Positions 34,950-45,514 of a DNA stretch of 64,000 bases are shown in pieces (the first letter of the stretch is position 1; every line of letters starts with the position of its first letter). The notes beneath the pieces are model-generated. The model had not been told where the DNA came from. It was given only the letters and a program-made list of their open reading frames with translations, and did not search any database. The DNA comes from Desarmillaria ectypa (taxonomy: Eukaryota > Basidiomycota > Agaricomycetes > Agaricales > Physalacriaceae). Location: positions 3,720,001 to 3,784,000 of the forward strand of contig JAUDYN010000004.1 of NCBI GenBank assembly GCA_030407005.1. The letters run 5' to 3'. A program made the position numbers and the translations under genes.

Positions 34950-37190
34950 TCCAATACATGGATAAGGCTACGTTGGGAAATGCCGCCGTCCTAGGTCTCC
35001 TGTAAGCCCGCGATTTGTCTAGAATCATATTCTATATCGGACCGAGCTTCTAGTGAAGACACACATCTCAATACCGACCAGTGAGTCTGACAACTCCTCT
35101 GTAAATATATAACTAGTTTGGTATCCAATTTATGATTCACGGTGTCCGATTAGTGAAGGCCTCAGGCTTGGTACCAATTTTTTATCTCGGCTATCTCGTC
35201 TTTGAGTTCCCGCAAAATCTGTGTCTGCAACGCCTGCCCGTTGGGAAATGGCTTTCCGAATTAGTTGTACGGGAAGACATTCATTCCCTGTAGCTTCAAC
35301 ATCTTGGCTTGGGCCATAGCATTATGTATGCAACATGCAGGAATTTTGCGGGCCTCTTCGTCGTCCGATTAATCCTGGGTATATGTGAAGGTAGTATCAC
35401 AGTGGGATTTATGATTGTCACCCCTATGTTCTACACGCGAACGGGGCAGACTTTGAGAGTCGGGTACTGGTGTAAGTATATAAATTGGTTGTATTACTTC
35501 TTTGCTGACTCCTTGGGTAGTCTTGATGAACGGTACCAATAGGTACTTGTTCTTTTCTAAGCGGCTGAGTTGACCATGATCCAGTGTCAGCACAGATAAT
35601 CTCCGGGTCCATTAGTTTCGGAACCCTGCATATGAAAACTGATTCATTGAAAGCATGGAAGCGGTACGCAGCCTTTTATCTATCTGTTTTTATAGCCCAA
35701 TGATTGGCCCACTATAGGCTTATGATAATTTTGGGCATATTGACCATGATGACTGCAGTCATTTTCTGGTACTCTGCTTTCTCCTCATACTCTAGAGGAA
35801 GCCGACGTTCGATACAGGTTCCTTTTCCCAGAAGAACGCTCTTCTCCAGTTCAGCGAATAAAGGACATTCGATATGGTTACCTTCTAACGGTTATAATGA
35901 CCCCCTTCTCAAGACAGGGAAATCAAACAAGTGTCGAGAACAAACATTTTAAAAAAGAACAGTACGAAAAGTCATTTTTTACGCTTATTCTGCTCATTCT
36001 AAAATGTATACCACCAGGATGATAGAAGCCCTGACGGACGTCAAAATATGGCTATTCGCTATTTTCTCCGTGTTAGCCAACATCCCGAATTCGCTTGTCA
36101 ATCAGCGACAGATAATTATCTCGTCGTTTGTTTTCTCTTACCCTGACACCATTCTACTGGGCTGTGTCCCCGGTGCTGTAGAGTTCCTGGCGGTTTGGAG
36201 CTGCACGGCCATAGCAGCGCGGATACCGATCAGACGAGCGTGGGTCGGTGTGATATAACTGATATCAATCTCGCTGCTGTGTTCTTGATGCTCTTTCTAA
36301 GCTGGACTTGGTTTATTATTGACTTTGTTTTTCGCTGGCGAAATGCTTCTACCTCTTTGACTCTGTACCGCTCACCGACGATGCAGATCTTGGGTTCGCC
36401 GCCTTCGGTATGTTTGAGCTCTCTGCTCACCACTGGTATTAAGACTGTTGCAGTTCTTTCCCTTTCTTGGCTGTCGGGCACTACGGCGGGACATACGAAG
36501 AGAATGGCCACCAATACAATCGTGCTATCCGCTTATTGCATCGGCAATGCGGTAGGTCCTTTAATGCGGGCAAGCCTCGGTGCATGTTCATATAGATTAG
36601 TGTTGTGAAAAACGGGGGATGAATAGATCAGTTCGTTCCCAGTTAGTACATGCGCGGTGTCAGGCCAATAGTATTGCGCTTGGCTGAGCTCTGCAAACGC
36701 ATGCAGATGTACACTACTGTACCTACTTATATACTAAATACTAATTTACTAGAATGTTCTACAACTTTCCTAATATTTCTTTCTTAATCAGCAAGTTCGG
36801 CATGATGCCGGATTGCCATCATCTCGGCTCAACTCTCAAATCCCAACAGTTAGCCGTACGTTTTCTCTCTATGTTGATGAGCATATGAAACTAGCAATCG
36901 CGTACCATAGATAATCATTTGGGGGGGGGGGGGCGTCGTTTTTCGGATTCTGACTCTGCTCGGAATTCGGCATCTACTCCCGGCTGAAAATCGACGCAGG
37001 GACGCCGAACCCATTGACACTGCCTATGACGACATGTACATGGAACGGCTGAAAGAGGACAGTGCTATGGAGAAGGCTCGCTTCGACAAGGTCTGTCAGT
37101 TCTTTGCTATGCACATTTCGTGCTTTCGAACGGCACTACAGGAGTTTCTGGATTTAACGGACAAGCAGAACCGGGATTTCAGACGTCCTC
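34950..37190 (+). pseudogene. Decayed allantoate permease-type (Dal5-like) MFS transporter
   Basis: Pieces of a transporter lie in order on the plus strand but cannot be joined into one frame. They include MDKATLGNAAVLGLL (34960), VPIFYLGYLVFEFPQN (35.17 kb), NFAGLFVVRLILGICEGSIT (35.34 kb), LMNGT, QIISGSISFGTLHMKTD (35.6 kb), RLMIILGILTMMTAVIFW (35.72 kb), FLFPEERSSPVQRIK (35.82 kb), SVENKHFKKEQ, MIEALTDVKIWLFAIFSV (36.02 kb), VLSLSWLSGTTAGHTKRM (36.45 kb) and finally ENRRRDAEPIDTAYDD (36.99 kb) with EFLDLTDKQNRDFR (37.14 kb). Some gaps are ordinary introns. Others are frameshifts (near 35330 and 35775), in-frame stops, and a 300-bp scrambled segment (36.57-36.85 kb) where a transmembrane helix should be. 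The usual C-terminal end after NRDFR has lost its stop. Members of this family import allantoate, ureidosuccinate or other organic anions. Confidence 0.8.
36921..36933 (+). repeat. Poly-G tract, 13 nt
   Basis: A run of 13 G lies inside the decayed transporter, just before the segment encoding its last helix. It is a likely site of replication slippage and assembly error. Confidence 0.9.
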
Positions 37191-37433
37191 TAATAGGTGG
37201 TTTCGGTACAGTTTACGTGCCAAAAAGGATCCGCCAGCATATGAAAAGAATGTTCGTTGGATGCATACGATGTCCGCAAATAATTATTAAACGGAAAGAA
37301 AAGAATACATTTACAAGTAAATCTACAACACTGCTACCAAGTAGTACTACTGTATTCACTGAACTACACTGCTTGCTCTGCATCTTCGATCGAGTCCATA
37401 GCAACTACGACAAAGAAATGATGCAGATGTCCG

Positions 37434-38091
37434 TTACGCGCCATATGCCGGTGGGTTATCCACCGGGACCGTAGCGTCGTTGCTGGGCAAAACTACAGAG
37501 CTAGACTGAGCGGGAGAGTCATACCTCGCTATATCGGCATACTGTTAGTAACTTCCGTATGAATGAACGGCAAAGGCGCACGCACGCAAAATATCATCCT
37601 CTTGCAACGCCTGTCGCTTCATATATATCGCTCTCTCCCTTGCCTTCTCTAAGAGCGCCACGAATTGGAACATGGCTTGACCCTTAAATCGCACCTCCAC
37701 CTCAGTTCCAGTCGTTAGACCTCCTTCCGGTGCAGGTTTAGCTTCGAAGACGAAGTAGTTTGCCCCGAAGGTAGGTTGCATGAACTTGGTAGAGAGGATA
37801 GAGTGTAAAGGAACAGATAGAGACTCGAAGGATGATTGCGGATTAGATATGAACAGGAGCTGCAAGAATATGGAGTGAAACGATTTTTAATAAAGTGCAT
37901 AGCGCGCTTACCCTTTGATCAGTAACCCAAAGTCGACCCATAGCCTTCAGTGATCCATCAGGACCTGAAGGAACGGAAGGCGGCACTTTCACAGTGAGAT
38001 CAACACCTGAGTCGACGTTTGTTATGACCATTTCATGAGGAAGAGGGACGGGATTCCGGTGGTCATCAATCATTACACAATTCAAAGCCAT
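37434..38091 (-). CDS. WBP2-like GRAM-domain protein with C-terminal PPxY, 182 aa
   Basis: Three exons (38091-37912, 37859-37586, 37528-37434) give 183 codons including the stop. The start MALNCVMIDDHRNPVPLP, then MVITNVDSGV and LWVTDQRLLFIS across intron 1, followed by SFESLSVPLHSILSTKFMQP and AMFQFVALLEKARERAIYMK, match the GRAM-like domain of WW-domain-binding protein 2 and the fungal UPF0664 family. Intron 2 (37585-37529) has a perfect TACTAAC branch sequence. Removing it brings in a last exon ending NPPAYGA, a PPxY motif as in WBP2. Without splicing the frame ends early and lacks this motif. PPxY motifs recruit WW proteins such as Nedd4/Rsp5 ligases. The start codon lies 103 bp from a divergent tRNA-Arg. 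Confidence 0.93.
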
Positions 38092-38194
38092 GGTGCTCTT
38101 GAGGACGAAGGTAAGTGTTGAAGAGACTCGTCTCGAAAGGTATATTCGTAATGGTGGTAGGGATTCTATCTTTAATGAGTATACGACCATATAT

Positions 38195-38278
38195 GGCTTC
38201 CTGGCGCAATGGTAGCGCGTTTGGCTTCGATTGCTAAGCGGTACCAAAAGGTTGCAGGTTCGAGTCCTGCGGTGGTCA
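38195..38278 (+). tRNA. tRNA-Arg (TCG) with a 12-nt intron and a weak acceptor stem
   Basis: The D arm is GCGC-AATGGTA-GCGC. The anticodon stem is TTTGG/CCAAA with loop CT-TCG-A, then a 12-nt intron before the last loop base. The T arm is GCAGG-TTCGAGT-CCTGC. The discriminator is A. Anticodon TCG decodes CGA. The acceptor strands GGCTTCC and GGTGGTC contain two G-U pairs and one T-T mismatch at pair 5-68. The 3' strand would expect GACCACC opposite it. The gene could be a working variant, an unusual edited tRNA or a decaying copy. Confidence 0.8.
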
Positions 38279-39568
38279 TTCTCTTGTTTTTAGAGAATTG
38301 TTTTCGCATAAAACCTAAATCTATAATTGAAAGTTGGTTGTTAATACAACCAGGTGCCATTGGCAGCTTTCTACGCTTTTGTTTTGGACCGAAATATAGA
38401 ATTGCTGTATCGATAGTGCGCATAGTAGTGACCCGGTGAAGTCCCTCTCATCAATTTAAGCACTTTGGCTACCCACTAATAAGTGGGAGGAGGTAAAGTT
38501 AGTTTTCCTATCCAAGAACGAGAAACAAGGCAGCGGAAGAACGTATCTTGCAATTGAAACCCTGCTTGGATGAAATTATTTGGCGAAGAGATGCTAGCGG
38601 CCTGGCTTGTGACACAAAGTCTTCCTATCTCATATTTCGTGGCATTGACTTACTTTCTATTTATGATGCACTTTCCCTACATTACTGTACTATACTTACA
38701 ACGAGCTACCGAGGTAGATTAGTCTGCGCTTATTGACCTGCGCTGTAGCAGCAGGGGTGGCCAATGAATCTAGTTTTCTAGTTTTTATGCAAATTACCAC
38801 TGCACTTCAATGTCTCAATACATTGTAGAAGCAGTTCATAATTCGTAAAATATACGCAGGGCCTTCCGAGGACGCCGATGCGCGAAGTGATATCTCCCGC
38901 TTGTCGGTACCTCCTGAATCGCCGCGGAAGTGTTTAGATCGCCCAACGAGGGCGATAAAACTCACCGTTGTATGCGAGGACCGGTCTTTCATCAGCTTAC
39001 AAATTTACGTTCGTCCTTCAACTGTTTCCAAGAAGTTGTCGTAAGATAATCAGCCTGACACAGTAGCAGCTAGCTCAATTATGTATGTGGCGCCAGTAAG
39101 AATCCAGGGCGAAGCCAAGTCCATGGGATATGTTTTATTTCCGGGCAAGCAGAATGCTGATACATGGTGATACACATTATAGAAGTTGACGACTGATACA
39201 TTAAAAAGTCCACGGAGAAGAGTTTTACTGAAGTGCAAGATGTCGATATTTTGTGATACCGCGGAGGTCTTATTGCCATAGGCTTAAAAGTAAAGGCGAG
39301 AAACTCGTAGCGAGCAGATAGATCATGACCGATAGTCGATTAAGATCTGAACATGCCGAACATCTTGCCCACACCCTAAGGGCTTTCGTACTTGGTCCTG
39401 TCCGGACTGCTAACTTGGACCAAATTTGGACCGTGGGACCGTGGTGTAAACTCAAGGCCGCAGAATGCACGTGACCGTCACGCGACTGGAAGCAAACAGC
39501 CTTTATTTCAAATTCTAGCGACCGCGTCGTCGACGCGCCACTCGGCTTTGACTGCGGTCGTGCTGCCC
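38279..39568. other. Intergenic stretch between tRNA-Arg and CDC7
   Basis: No gene is supported. A small hairpin CCCACT-AATA-AGTGGG lies at 38472-38487. An in-frame extension ahead of the CDC7 start (from 39392) is open but unlike the kinase family, and I regard it as leader. The rest shows nothing recognisable. Confidence 0.45.
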
Positions 39569-41768
39569 ATGGCCACTCTTCTTATCTCTCAGCATTCATC
39601 CAACCCCCTCGAGGCTGCCTCATCTGATCCTCGAAATGCACGCTATCGGCGGGTCCTCAACGAAGCTCGAGCCCGGCAAGTCGCAGCGGAGGATGACCCT
39701 TCACCGTCGTCCGAGGACCAGATCTCTGGCTACGCACCGAAGGATGACATGCATGCCTACTGGGGACACCTCGCTCAAGTGACACCTGTTATATCCAAAG
39801 TAAAGCAGAGATACGGTCGGAAGGCTGCCGAAGTAACGATGAACTTGAACGATAATATGGTGGATTTGGACGACAACATGGACAGCGATGATCCACTAGC
39901 GCTGAAGGATGAGCCGATGGAATTCGAGGACGAGGTGGATGAGGCGTCGGTCGATGGGGAGGGCAGTGAGGAGCAGGAAGAACGGAATGACGAGGACAAT
40001 GACAACCAGAGTTCACTTATCGACGAATCCGACGAGGAATTCACTATATTGTCGAAGAGTGAGGAGGACAGGCAAGAGATTCTTGACGAAATTAGGGATC
40101 TGGAAAATGCCGTTCCCGAGCTCGAAGACAGCTACAGACTAGTGGATCGACTAGGTACTGGCACCTTCTCCTCAGTGTACAAAGCTGTCGACCTCTTCTA
40201 CGACAAATGGGACAATCGCCCTTGGCAGTGTCCTCATCCTCCGGAGTCGTCTGCTCATCTTCAGTCGGTGGCCCGCGAACCAGGCAGCAAAGTCTTCGTT
40301 GCTGTTAAGCGGATATACGTGACAAGCAGCCCGGAGCGAATCAAGAACGAAATATCGGTTCTGGAGGATTGTAGAGGATGCAGACATGTGTCTCAACTCA
40401 TAACAGCCTTTCGAGAGAAGGATCAGGTAGTGGCTATTATGCCATACCAGAGGAACGACGACTTCAGAGTACGTGAATGTCGAATCTCTCGTTTTCTTGC
40501 TGACCCTTTTCCAGGACTTTTTTTATTCTCTAACTATAGAAGGCATTAAGGCCTACTTCCGTTGTTTGATGCGTGCATTGCGAGACATACACGCCCGACA
40601 GATTATCCATCGAGATGTGAAGCCTGCAAATTTTCTGTTCGACCCGAGGACGGGAATGGGTACTCTTTGCGATTTTGGTCTGGCATCCGTTCGTGCTTTC
40701 TTCCCTATATCTATAATTTGATACCGACGCCTTTGCAGCGCATGAATGGGACCGTGCCTGGCCTATGTCTGCATTTGCCAGCTTCACCTTCCCACCCTCA
40801 TGGTCGTTTACGAGCACGGAACGAATATGATGCAGAGCATATCAAAAAAATGCAGCGTGAGGCCAGAGCGAAGAATCATTGGCCTTCAGACCGAGTGGGA
40901 TATCCTCAAAACGATACCCGGTGCGTAATTGCTCCTCAGTAGCACGCTTTTCTAAGAGCCTTTGCTCCAGGCCCATTTCGAAAGCAAACAGGGCGGGCAC
41001 CAGGGGTTTCAGAGCTCCCGAAGTGTTATTAAAGTGCGGAAATCAATCAGGGGGTAGGTTTATGTATGATAGTAATTATCCGGATTCTCATCTGCTCGCA
41101 GCACTTGACGTCTGGTCCGCCGGATCGATACTTCTCTTCTTCCTCACAAAGAAATTTCCGCTGTTTCAGTCAAATGATGACGTCGAGGCCCTCATGGAAA
41201 TTGCTACAATAATTGGCTCGAAACAGATGGAAAAGGTTGCGACACTGCACAGTAAGTTCCTCCTTTCCCCCTCCAAATATGTCGGTCTAATGTTCTGATA
41301 GATCGAACATTTTCTACGAATGTTCCTTCTGTGACGGCCACAGGCATGACATGGCGCGAATTCTGCGAGAAACAGAATCCTGAAATCCGTACTCCGCCTC
41401 CGCCTAATCCTGATTTCTACCCGCATGCAGACACTCCAACGTCGGAAGAAGAGCATCATCAAGACCTTGATAATGCATTCGACCTTCTCGAAAAACTATT
41501 GCATCCCGAAGTAGTCCATCGAATAACGCCGCGTGATGCATTATACCATCCCTTCCTGGCCGAAAGCGTGGGTGATGATGAATTCTTTCCCCACCCTTTT
41601 GGTGAGGGAGTCTGCGCACATCTTCATAGGATAGATGGTGTGACGGAGCAGCCTAGCGTGGTAATCGAGACTGAAAAGGGACAGACCATGAAACTACTGG
41701 AACATGGGCAGGGTTTAGCCATTGGAAACCAACCTTGCGAGTTTCATCAAAACTTGGTGTTTCTCTAG
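39569..41768 (+). CDS. CDC7: Cdc7/Hsk1-type DDK protein kinase, 651 aa
   Basis: Six exons (39569-40468, 40515-40688, 40739-40920, 40971-41053, 41102-41251, 41302-41768) sum to 652 codons including the stop. After an acidic N-terminus of about 185 residues the kinase domain starts YRLVDRLGTGTFSSVYKAVD (Gly loop). VFVAVKRIYV carries the catalytic Lys, IIHRDVKPANFLF is the catalytic loop and LCDFGLAS the DFG motif. A kinase insert contains PSDRVGYPQNDTRPISKANR. TRGFRAPEVLLKCG is the APE segment, followed by LDVWSAGSILLFFLTKKFPL. The TRGFRAPEVL form and the insert are specific to Cdc7, the Dbf4-dependent kinase that fires replication origins by phosphorylating MCM. The start MATLLISQ was chosen over an in-frame ATG at 39392 because the extra 59 residues look like leader sequence. 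Confidence 0.95.
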
Positions 41769-43300
41769 CATGTATGTTTATTATACTTATTTTGTGGACG
41801 ATCATCATTGCTTCTAATGCTTATTCTGCCCTTGATAACGACACCGTATTTGTTCTCATGTTTCCAAGGGAATCAAGCACTTCAGTCAGGCCGTCCGTAA
41901 GCTAGATTCTCTTCTACATACATACTACCGCGAGGATGAAAACTCCGACCTTTTCATTTTTACATGTAAGTGAATTCCTGTTACCGATTCGTAATAGCAA
42001 TGAGTACTGATACAAATATTCTGCCTATTCTTTCGGCTGCTTCGATGCGAAACACGCTAGTGCTAGAAGCAGTCGGGGTTCAATCATGCCTTCCAGCAAT
42101 ATCGGATGGCATCTACTAAGGCGCGACGAGATGTGTCATTACTGGAAACTCGGCCGTATCCAAAATCGAGTAGCCGGATAGTCCCATGATGAATACCCCA
42201 GCAACATCAAGGCATGAGAAGGGAGGAAACGAGGTTTGAATGACCGACTTGTGAACCACATATCGACTACCGACCCGTGGCACGATTTGGTCTTTCGCAC
42301 TCCATCAAATGCGGAAAGTCTATAAACTTGTGTCCTCGGAGAATAACTGCAGTTGCTCTCAGGATCAAATTGATCACACCCTGTGGCAGTGGCGCTTGCG
42401 TAGCGATGATGAGTTCGTATTCTATGTTGATATTAAACGGTACACGTGGCATGCTTTATTCTGGCTCATCTCGATGGCTTTTTTTAATTTTTTTATAAAA
42501 AAAAAAAAAACAGGACAGTCAGACTAACAAACACTTCAGGTTTGAATTTGAGGGGACTTCTCGCTACGGACAGCGGCGACACAACAATGATCATTGACTA
42601 GGTCCTGTGGGTGCCGTTCGAGGTGACATCATCAGTAACCGGTATTTACGTCCATAACCGGTTCCCTTGATGCTTCTTTGCACCACCCCTTCTCTTCGTC
42701 GGCTCTAGACGGACGGTATCTGCCACTCGGATCGGCATACGCAACGGTACAGGTGTTACTGGCAGGCCAATATTAGCCCGACCGTCCGAACTGCGCTTAC
42801 ACCGAGCACGTAAAGGCCAACGTCACGGTATGATCCCGCGGTTCTCATCCTTCTTGCATCACTAAAAGTTCTCTTGGAGTAACGTTAACTTGAAGTGAAA
42901 TGGAACTAAATACAACAAAGCTGCTATCGTTAGGCTAACCAAGCTGTTTCGTGCAGGGTTTGCAATCATTCATCAAGCAAACTTTGAGTTTGGTTGGGAG
43001 AGACAATTGGCCTACCGGCGATGTATACGGCTCGTATCGGTAGATATGCGCAAGGTATCGAGTCCGAGATAGATACGTCTCAAAGAACGAACACGAGGCA
43101 CTGCCGGTCAGTATGGGAAACCACGGCGTTCAAACTCCACGGAAACGCACAAGTCGTTATTGCGCACCTGTGCGAAGTTACCGTTCTGTCATTACATATG
43201 ACCAAGATGCGATTATCGGGGACGATCTATGACTACAAATACCAGGGTTTCCGTCTGTTGCTATTCCCCGTCCCTAAATCAGCTCTTGAAGCCTCATCAA
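41769..43300. other. Intergenic stretch with poly-A tract and paired palindromes
   Basis: No gene is supported. The stretch holds a T-rich then A-rich tract near 42480-42510. Two palindromic ACCGGT sites follow, inside TAACCGGT (42636-42643) and TAACCGGTT (42655-42663), some 640 bp ahead of the P450 start. The last few hundred bases should contain the P450 promoter. Confidence 0.45.
42497..42510 (+). repeat. Poly-A tract, 14 nt, preceded by a T-rich run
   Basis: Fourteen consecutive A follow a T-rich run. No retroelement reading frame lies upstream, so it is probably a simple AT tract and not a retroposition scar. Confidence 0.85.
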
Positions 43301-45300
43301 ATGTCTAGTCTCGTCCTTCCCTGTATCTTCCTTCTCGCTGTTGTTTCCTGCGTCGCGTACAAATACGCGAACAGAGTCTCCAGGTTTCCTTTGCCCCCAG
43401 GACCTCCCAAATTGCTTTGGATAGGCAACTATTTCCAACTGCCTATAATTCACCCATGGAAGACATATGCTTCTTGGGGAAAGCTTTATGGTATGCATGC
43501 ACTTGTGTAGAGATCTTCGAAGACTTATTATTTCCAGGCCCTCTTACCTATCTCCGCTATTTTGGACAGACAACGATCATTCTGAACACCGGAAAGGCCG
43601 CAACGGATCTGTTGGAAAATCGTTCAGCATTATACTCTGATCGACCTGTCTGGGTGATGGGTACTTTAGCCGGTCGCGCTCGTAGCGCCTTCCATATCCC
43701 CTATGATCACCCTCGATTCCGGTCATATCGCAAGATGCTCCATTCGGGTCTGAACCCTCGCATCACGCGTACCTACAGGCCAATACAAGAGCACGAGCTC
43801 AACACACTGCTTAAGAACCTATCGGAAACGCCGGAAAACTTTATCTCTCATCTGAGGAGGCGAGTTTCTTTGCAATCAGAATCAGCATCAGATCTGACAG
43901 GCGAATCTCACCTTTCAAACAGGAATGCGGCGGGAATGGTCCTGAAGGTTGCCTACGGCTACGAAGTGTCGACCGGTAGCGACGACTTCATTGATCGCAT
44001 CGAAAAATTCTTCCAAGAAACTGAGAAGCGTCTGAGTCGTCCCTACCTAGTCGACTTCTTCCCCTTTTGTGAGACCCTTCTGGTCTGCTTTCACTGTTAT
44101 TACTTAAAAAAATTACCTCTAGTGCAGTATCTGCCAGAATGGTTCCCCTTCGTCGACTTCAAGCGAATTGCTCGGGAACATAAATCAATGGACGTTGAAT
44201 CTTTCGCGTACAACTGGGCGAAGAAACTCATTGTTCGTCTCTTCATCGACCTTTTCGATGCAATTACTGACGCAAAATCGGACAGGCTTCTGGCAGTCAT
44301 AACGACTCATTCGTTTCCCACTTCCTACAACGTGAAGGTCAAAAAACACCTGGCGAAGAAGAGGAAGATTCTATTAAATGGTGTAGTGCAGCCCTCTACC
44401 TCGGAGGTGCAGATACCGTAAGCGACACTTACCTGTATGCTCGGTTATCAGACCGCTCACGATTTTCATAGACCGTTTCTGTAATGACGACTTTCTTTTA
44501 CCTCATGACGATGTACCCCGAGATACAGACTCATGCCCAAGCTGAAATCGAAGAAGTCATTGGAACCGACCGCCTACCTACGCTAGATGACAGAGGTTGC
44601 TTGCCTTACATTAGTGCTCTCATCAAGGAAATCATTCGATGGGGACCAGCCGCACCTATAGGTGAGTCCTCTCCTGCCCGTTTTGTATGCATCATTCTGA
44701 TGCCCATCTGCAGGCCTTCGTCATCGTGTCAAGGAGGATGATGTGTACTTGGAGTATCATATTCCCAAGGGCGCCACCGTCATCGCAAACATATGGTTCG
44801 TAAATCGATTACCTTCCACGTCTTCTCAGAGATCCTCAGTCGTATTTACAGGGGAATTACGCACGATCCTGAGCTATATCCTGATCCACACGTGTTTAGA
44901 CCGGAGCGGCACATGGGACCGCGTTCTGAGACAGACCCATACAAGTTCGTCTGGGGTTTCGGTCGTAGAGCGTGTCCTGGTGAGCAATTCACGGCCATCA
45001 AAGCGTATCGTTTAAATGCTTACCTCTCTCACCCACTTCGCAGGCGCTCATCTAGCCGAGTTGTCTCTCTTTCTGAATATCTCCAATATTCTTGCTACCT
45101 TCAACATTAGCAAGGCATTAGACGCACAAAAGCGTGAGGTAGAGCCGCAGATCGAATGGTCCAACGCGACAGTCTCGTATGTCAGGATCTTTGGCTATCT
45201 TTGACACTGCCTGATGAGCTAAATCTACAGGCATATCAAGCCGTTCAACTGTCGCATAACACCTCGGTCAACAATTGCATTAGCCTTCCTTGCCGATTAA
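43301..45300 (+). CDS. Microsomal cytochrome P450, 500 aa
   Basis: Ten exons (43301-43490, 43538-43859, 43923-44068, 44123-44232, 44286-44417, 44472-44661, 44714-44795, 44852-44979, 45044-45176, 45231-45300) sum to 501 codons including the stop. The N-terminus is a membrane anchor followed by FPLPPGPPKLLWIGN, the proline hinge. LGGADTTVS is the I-helix oxygen-binding motif, KEIIRWGP the ExxR helix, FRPERHMG the PERF-like motif and FGRRACPGAHLAE the haem-binding loop with its Cys ligand. The layout matches the large OrdA-like P450 group of Agaricomycetes. The second intron (43860-43922) needs a GC donor to stay in frame. The role could be detoxification or secondary metabolism; no biosynthetic cluster surrounds it, so the substrate is unknown. 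Confidence 0.95.
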
Positions 45301-45514
45301 GCTTGACTTGGTACAGCATCGCACAGCCTAAAATAATTTATCTACTTATTGTAAATGGCCAATATATGTCTATTAAATCTATCATCTACAGAATAATGAT
45401 ATACAGAATGCGTATCGACTGAGTGAGGTTGATGAAAGTTTACAAGATACATGAAATTTGTACTGTACGCCACGACCGTCTCTACAGCGGACCACGCCGT
45501 GTAAGTGATGATAA

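Noticed and set aside
39392..39568. In-frame N-terminal extension of the Cdc7 kinase
   Set aside because: The extra 59 residues resemble leader sequence, and the family normally begins close to MATLL-like starts.
42480..42510. T-rich then poly-A tract as a retroposon tail
   Set aside because: No reverse-transcriptase, tRNA-like or gene-derived sequence lies upstream and no target-site duplication is apparent.
43301..45300. P450 gene plus decayed transporter as part of a secondary-metabolite cluster
   Set aside because: No core synthase, transferase or regulator lies nearby, and the two are separated by housekeeping genes.
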